Origin: Thermothelomyces thermophilus ATCC 42464
Lineage: Eukaryota > Ascomycota > Sordariomycetes > Sordariales > Chaetomiaceae
Length of the DNA: 64,000 nucleotides
Assembly (NCBI RefSeq): GCF_000226095.1
Contig: NC_016477.1
Location: forward strand, 1,550,001 to 1,614,000
Direction of reading: 5' to 3'
Made by a program: the position numbers and the translations under genes
Part shown: piece by piece, positions 60,674 through 64,000 of the stretch
Position numbering within the stretch: position 1 is the stretch's first letter
Layout: each line of letters begins with the position of its first letter
The notes under the pieces: generated by a model
Seen by the model: the letters and a program-made list of their open reading frames with translations, nothing else
Database searches by the model: none
Told to the model about the DNA's origin: nothing

Positions 60674-61126
60674 TATGACGAACCTAACTTAGACTTCTTC
60701 TAAAAGGGTTTAGATAGAGGTAAATTAAGCAGGACAAGTATATAGGTCATCTAAGGGATTCAGTAAAGCTAAAAGGTTTATAATAACACTAGAGTTATCT
60801 TTTATAATAGTTAGCAATGCTTAGTATAAGTACTATAATTATAGGTTACTATTACTAGTAAACTCCTAGAGTCTATTATAATAAGTGATTATTTATATAT
60901 ATATATACTTCTGTCGGTCGCTTATAGTCCCCTTCTAGCCTGCCCTAGGATTGCCTTTGGTAGCTGGCTATCCTCTGTTATCTTTTCCCTTTTGGCAATT
61001 GTTCGCCCGTAGTAGCCCGCGCTCCCTAGCGATCCCGTATCAGCCTCGCTCCGTGCCTTTCTTAATTGGTGGCTTGTTTAGCCTGCTGTGCTTTACCGGG
61101 TCACGGTATATGGTTAGCTTGTGACA
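60674..61126 (-). repeat. LTR of C1 (5' LTR in element sense)
   Basis: 453 bp, TATGACGAACC to AGCTTGTGACA, followed by CTTGG. Primer site beside it at 60661-60671 (AGTAATAGCAA). Confidence 0.92.
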
Positions 61127-61131
61127 CTTGG

Positions 61132-61231
61132 TAGTAATAATCTTCTAATTAGTCTGTTAAGTGATTGGCTATTAGAATGTCCTATGTCCTGGCTATAGCC
61201 TGCTAGGCTGTCTATATACTTATCCATGATA
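61132..61231 (-). repeat. LTR of B0, right part
   Basis: Continues the family-B LTR exactly where it was cut at 38216 (after one copy of CTTGG) through CTTCTAATTAGTCTG to TATCCATGATA, the expected LTR end. Confidence 0.9.
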
Positions 61232-61357
61232 CGATGCCCTTCCTTTAAGGCTTTTGACCCGAAAGCCCTTTTAGGCCGTTTTGAATAGTGCTAATACCCT
61301 TCGCTTATAAGTACTATATTCTTCCTATTTCTATATTATAGTCGCTATATTGATAAA

Positions 61358-62011
61358 ATGCCGATAGAGAAACGAAAGTCGTATTCTATATGTTATCGTG
61401 CTTCCCTTGCTTAGAATATCGCTAAGAACGGTTTTATCGTTATACCTTGCTCTTAGTACGTGTCGTAAGGCCTTATTTGTAAAATGATCGTATATATAAA
61501 GCGTTACAAGGCTTATATTTGTCGAGGTCGTTCTTATAATGGCTTTAGCATCCCGCTTTCTTCCTATAAGCTTGTCTCCTTTTTTTTTTTAGTACTATAA
61601 TTCCTAATATTTGTTCTAGTAAATTGTATTCTTCAGGAGTAGCGTTGTATTAAGGATACTAAACGTCGTACCAAACTTAAGCTAGATAAATCCTAACGCC
61701 GTCTAGAAGAAGCCTAGTACGAGTTGTCCGAAAAGCTTATATAGCTCTAGCGTCTTCGTCAGTAGAAGGAGTTTTTAATAGAGAAAGGTGCCAATATGGT
61801 GGCATATAGTTTATCGACCTTAGACGAGTTAGAGGCAGTTAAGCGGTAAGAGCAGTAAGAGGTACCTACTATACCCTCGTTAGAGATTAATAATGCCGTC
61901 GATGCTATTGACTAGGGCGTTGTCTTTAGTTCTATCCTAGGTTTTCCTTTAGTCGATCTAGGTTCTACCGGTAGAACTGTTCTAGTTTCTTAGGGCAGTT
62001 TAAATTCTTAA
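61358..62011 (+). pseudogene. Antisense Zn2Cys6-like / coiled-coil gene of B0
   Basis: ATG at 61358 (MPIEKRKS), same frame as B2, ends TAA 62009-62011. Cluster residues kept here include CS at the first Cys and the Cys of GLICKM; ICRGRS follows. A T10 tract and TTCTAG near 61579-61620 mark the probable intron. Second part DTKRRTKLKLDKS-like and SLSTLDELEAVKR. Comparing B0 with B2 shows that missing Cys codons differ between copies, as expected from random RIP. Confidence 0.68.
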
Positions 62012-64000
62012 CTAGTTCCTATAAGTTGTCTTCTAGTCTGAAATTAAGCTATTTAATTAGATACTATAGTTCCCTATTGATAATATATAAATCTAGAATT
62101 TCTTCGACATCTTATTCCTTTTCCTTGTCTTTTGCTTTAATATATATAGCAACCTTAGTGTTTTTTGGTACTAGTTCGAAAAGTGAAATATAAAAAATAT
62201 CTATCTATAGTTGTATAGATGATGGTAACGATAGTTAGTAGTTAGATATCGAAATTCGTTCTTTAATAATAAAAGGTCTGACCTTTTTAAAGTCTAGCTT
62301 CGTACTTAGTCGTTTGGTTTATAGGTTTCGTATAATTAGGTAGACTTTGTCTCCCCTCTCTAGGCAAGGTCCCTTAAGCTTATATTTATTATAGTAGTTC
62401 TTTATTCTAGTCTTAATAAACTCGAGTTCCTTTTTAAGCTTCTTATATAGTATATATATTTGTTCTACTTTGACTGCTACTCTTAGCACTATGACCTCTA
62501 GTCCTTGCCTAAGGTCATAGTATATATATTTGTTCCACTTTGACTGCTACTCTTAGCACTATGACCTCTAGTCCTTGCCTAAGGTCTACTTTATATCTAT
62601 AGTTCGTAAAGAATAGTATAACTTTGGTCGTTTCTGTTAGTATTATATCATAAGCGAGTTATACTATTAGTAATAGTATAACCTAGTTATCTTGCTAGTA
62701 GTTAATATAAGAATAGAGATATTACTTAATAACTTAGTTTAGTTACTCCGTTTATCCGTTAGTCTATAGGTAATATGTCATTAATAGCTTGCTATTAACA
62801 CCTAATCGTTATATTAACGCTTACTAGAACTTTGACGCGAACTTAGTATCTTTATTGGTAATCTATTCTTATAGCTAAGTATATACTAATGTAACTTACT
62901 AATAGATTATATCCATTAGCTATTTAGCTATCTAGGATTCCTTATAAGGAAAGAAGTATACGTATTTAGTTAGGCAATCTACTATAGTAAGAATACTATT
63001 ATAGATTACTCTTATAACTATATCCTTAGATTCTAGTAGCTTTATGATAAAGTCTATCGTAATTGAACTCTATAGTTTGTTAGCTATTAGCAGTAGCTAA
63101 AGTAGCCTATATAGCTTATATTATACCGTTTTGCTTCGATTGCAAATGTCATAGTTCTATACGACTTCCTTAACCTATACTATTAACTATAGAAAGTTAT
63201 AGTGTTTCTTGACTTGTGTAACAGTCTTTGTAACTCCTTTATGTCCTCCAAGTTTCGACTTATAGAGTTCTTAAATTATCCGTAGCTATTAATTCTAGTT
63301 ATAGATATATACTTTGCCTTGGTACTAGAGTTTCCTATCTCTTTCTTCTACTCCGTTAGGTATTAGTAGTCTAGGTGCTGCTTAATACTATACCTCGTTA
63401 ATCCTTTCTTCTTAAAAGATTATATAGCATTCTAGGAACGAGTTAAGTAGATCATCTTCCATAGGTGTCTGCATTTCGTAATATAGCGTTCTGTCTGTTC
63501 GTTCCTTGAATAATAGTAGTATTATTTCCGTTCGTCCTTCCATGTAATCCGTTTATCGGCTTAAGATATCTATTTATACGTTCTCTTTGCCCTTCTTGTA
63601 GTAGATCTCGAAGTTAAATTCCGTGAGGAATTCTACCTATTATATTTGTCGTCTATTAAGCTCCTTTGTCATTATGAAGTATTACAAATTCTTATAATCT
63701 ATATATACTTATACCGGTTTAATTGTATTATTAAGGTATAGTCGCTATTCCTTAAAAGCTTCGATAATCGTAAATAGTTCCTTGTTATAGATTAGATAAT
63801 TAAGATATAGTCTATTAAGCTTCTTTAAAAAGAAGGCTATAGGATATAGCTTTCCTTATTTATTTCGTTATCCTAATTATCCTCTGATAGTATAGTCTAA
63901 AGCGTCTATTTCTACCTCAAATAGCTTCTTAGGATCTAGTAATACTAGTACTAGATCTTTAGTAATGGCATCGCAGATCTATATAAATGCTTACTTATAC
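61905..64000 (-). pseudogene. B0 pol, partial
   Basis: Minus-strand chromodomain (about 62110-61995), integrase C-terminal region (about 62480-62215), integrase core and RNase H (to about 63660), entering the end of reverse transcriptase at the window edge. Stop near 61905-61907, giving the same 107-nt overlap with the antisense gene as in A and B2. Interrupted by stops and a 70-bp tandem duplication. Confidence 0.68.
62447..62586. repeat. 70-bp tandem duplication in B0 pol
   Basis: 62447-62516 and 62517-62586 are nearly identical copies (ATAGTATATATATTTGTTC to CCTAAGGTC) with one visible T/C difference near position 20 of the unit. Other family members have one copy. It shifts the pol frame (70 is not a multiple of 3). 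Confidence 0.9.

Larger units (their letters stand above)
38217..61126 (-). mobile_element. Family C chromovirus C1, inserted in the LTR of B0
   Basis: Two 453-bp LTRs (38217-38669 and 60674-61126) are flanked by the perfect duplication CTTGG (38212-38216, 61127-61131). Own internal sequence remains at 38670-40287, 42852-43672 and 58842-60673. Integrase core, RNase H and most of reverse transcriptase are missing and replaced by the B1 remnant. C2 with B2 inside lies at 43673-58841. Confidence 0.88.
37871..64000 (-). mobile_element. Family B chromovirus B0, split by nested insertions, runs off window
   Basis: Left LTR begins at 37871 and is cut at 38216 by C1. It resumes at 61132 and ends at 61231, followed by polypurine tract and internal sequence to 64000. 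The two halves rebuild a 446-bp family-B LTR. Internal sequence: antisense gene 61358-62011 and pol from 61905 into RNase H and the start of reverse transcriptase at the window edge. The right LTR is outside. It is the outermost and therefore oldest host of the nest. Confidence 0.88.

Noticed and set aside
37871-64000. Regular repetition mistaken for a CRISPR-like or satellite array
   Set aside because: The recurring GACGAACC blocks are LTRs 300 bp to 7 kb apart with coding sequence between them, explained by nested retrotransposons.

Overview
The window is nuclear DNA of a filamentous ascomycete, most likely a sordariomycete (Sordariales-like; the order is inferred from general gene style, not from a search). 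The evidence is short introns of about 50-110 nt with GT(A/G)NGT donors and CT(A/G)AC branch sites, the fungal mannitol-1-phosphate 5-dehydrogenase, a typical fungal beta'-COP, and a long AT-rich block whose repeats carry the C-to-T and G-to-A pattern of repeat-induced point mutation (RIP).

Positions 1-27,900 are gene space. At the far left is a RIP-degraded minus-strand reading frame (1-720). It is followed by a small non-canonical protein kinase (1657-2505), an AT-rich repeat scar, a three-exon membrane-anchored RING-H2 protein (minus, 3797-4662), a P2B-type calcium ATPase (5282-9399), a cAMP-receptor-like GPCR with an in-frame stop (11236-12642), a gene-poor stretch to 18.4 kb, mannitol-1-phosphate 5-dehydrogenase (18413-19672), COPI beta' subunit (20659-23858), a Sec14-like lipid transfer protein (24815-26248), and an MDP-1-type HAD phosphatase (minus, 27031-27735). 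I assembled gene models by joining frames at splice sites and checked that each keeps frame. Two introns use GC-AG borders.

Positions 28,269-64,000 are a retrotransposon nest. All elements are Ty3/gypsy chromoviruses transcribed on the minus strand, in the order gag, reverse transcriptase, RNase H, integrase, chromodomain. Three LTR families (A, B, C) share a U5-side module and differ in U3. Matching LTR lengths and 5-bp target duplications give this order: element A (28269-35593, TSD GGTTA) stands alone. Element B0 (from 37871, running off the right end) was split inside its LTR by C1 (38217-61126, TSD CTTGG). C1 holds a remnant B1 (40288-42851) and the element C2 (43673-58841). C2 was split by the least-mutated element, B2 (47773-55363, TSD CTAGT).

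Two features of these elements stand out. First, each copy with an intact left end carries an opposite-strand gene between the 3' LTR and the integrase. It encodes a Zn2Cys6-like cluster followed by a charged helical segment, and in families A and B it overlaps the end of pol by exactly 107 nt. Second, the 11 nt beside the 5' LTR do not look like a tRNA primer site. They are complementary to an 11-nt stretch in the LTR just downstream of its TATA box, and this pairing differs in parallel between families, which points to Tf1-style self-priming. All TE genes are broken by RIP.
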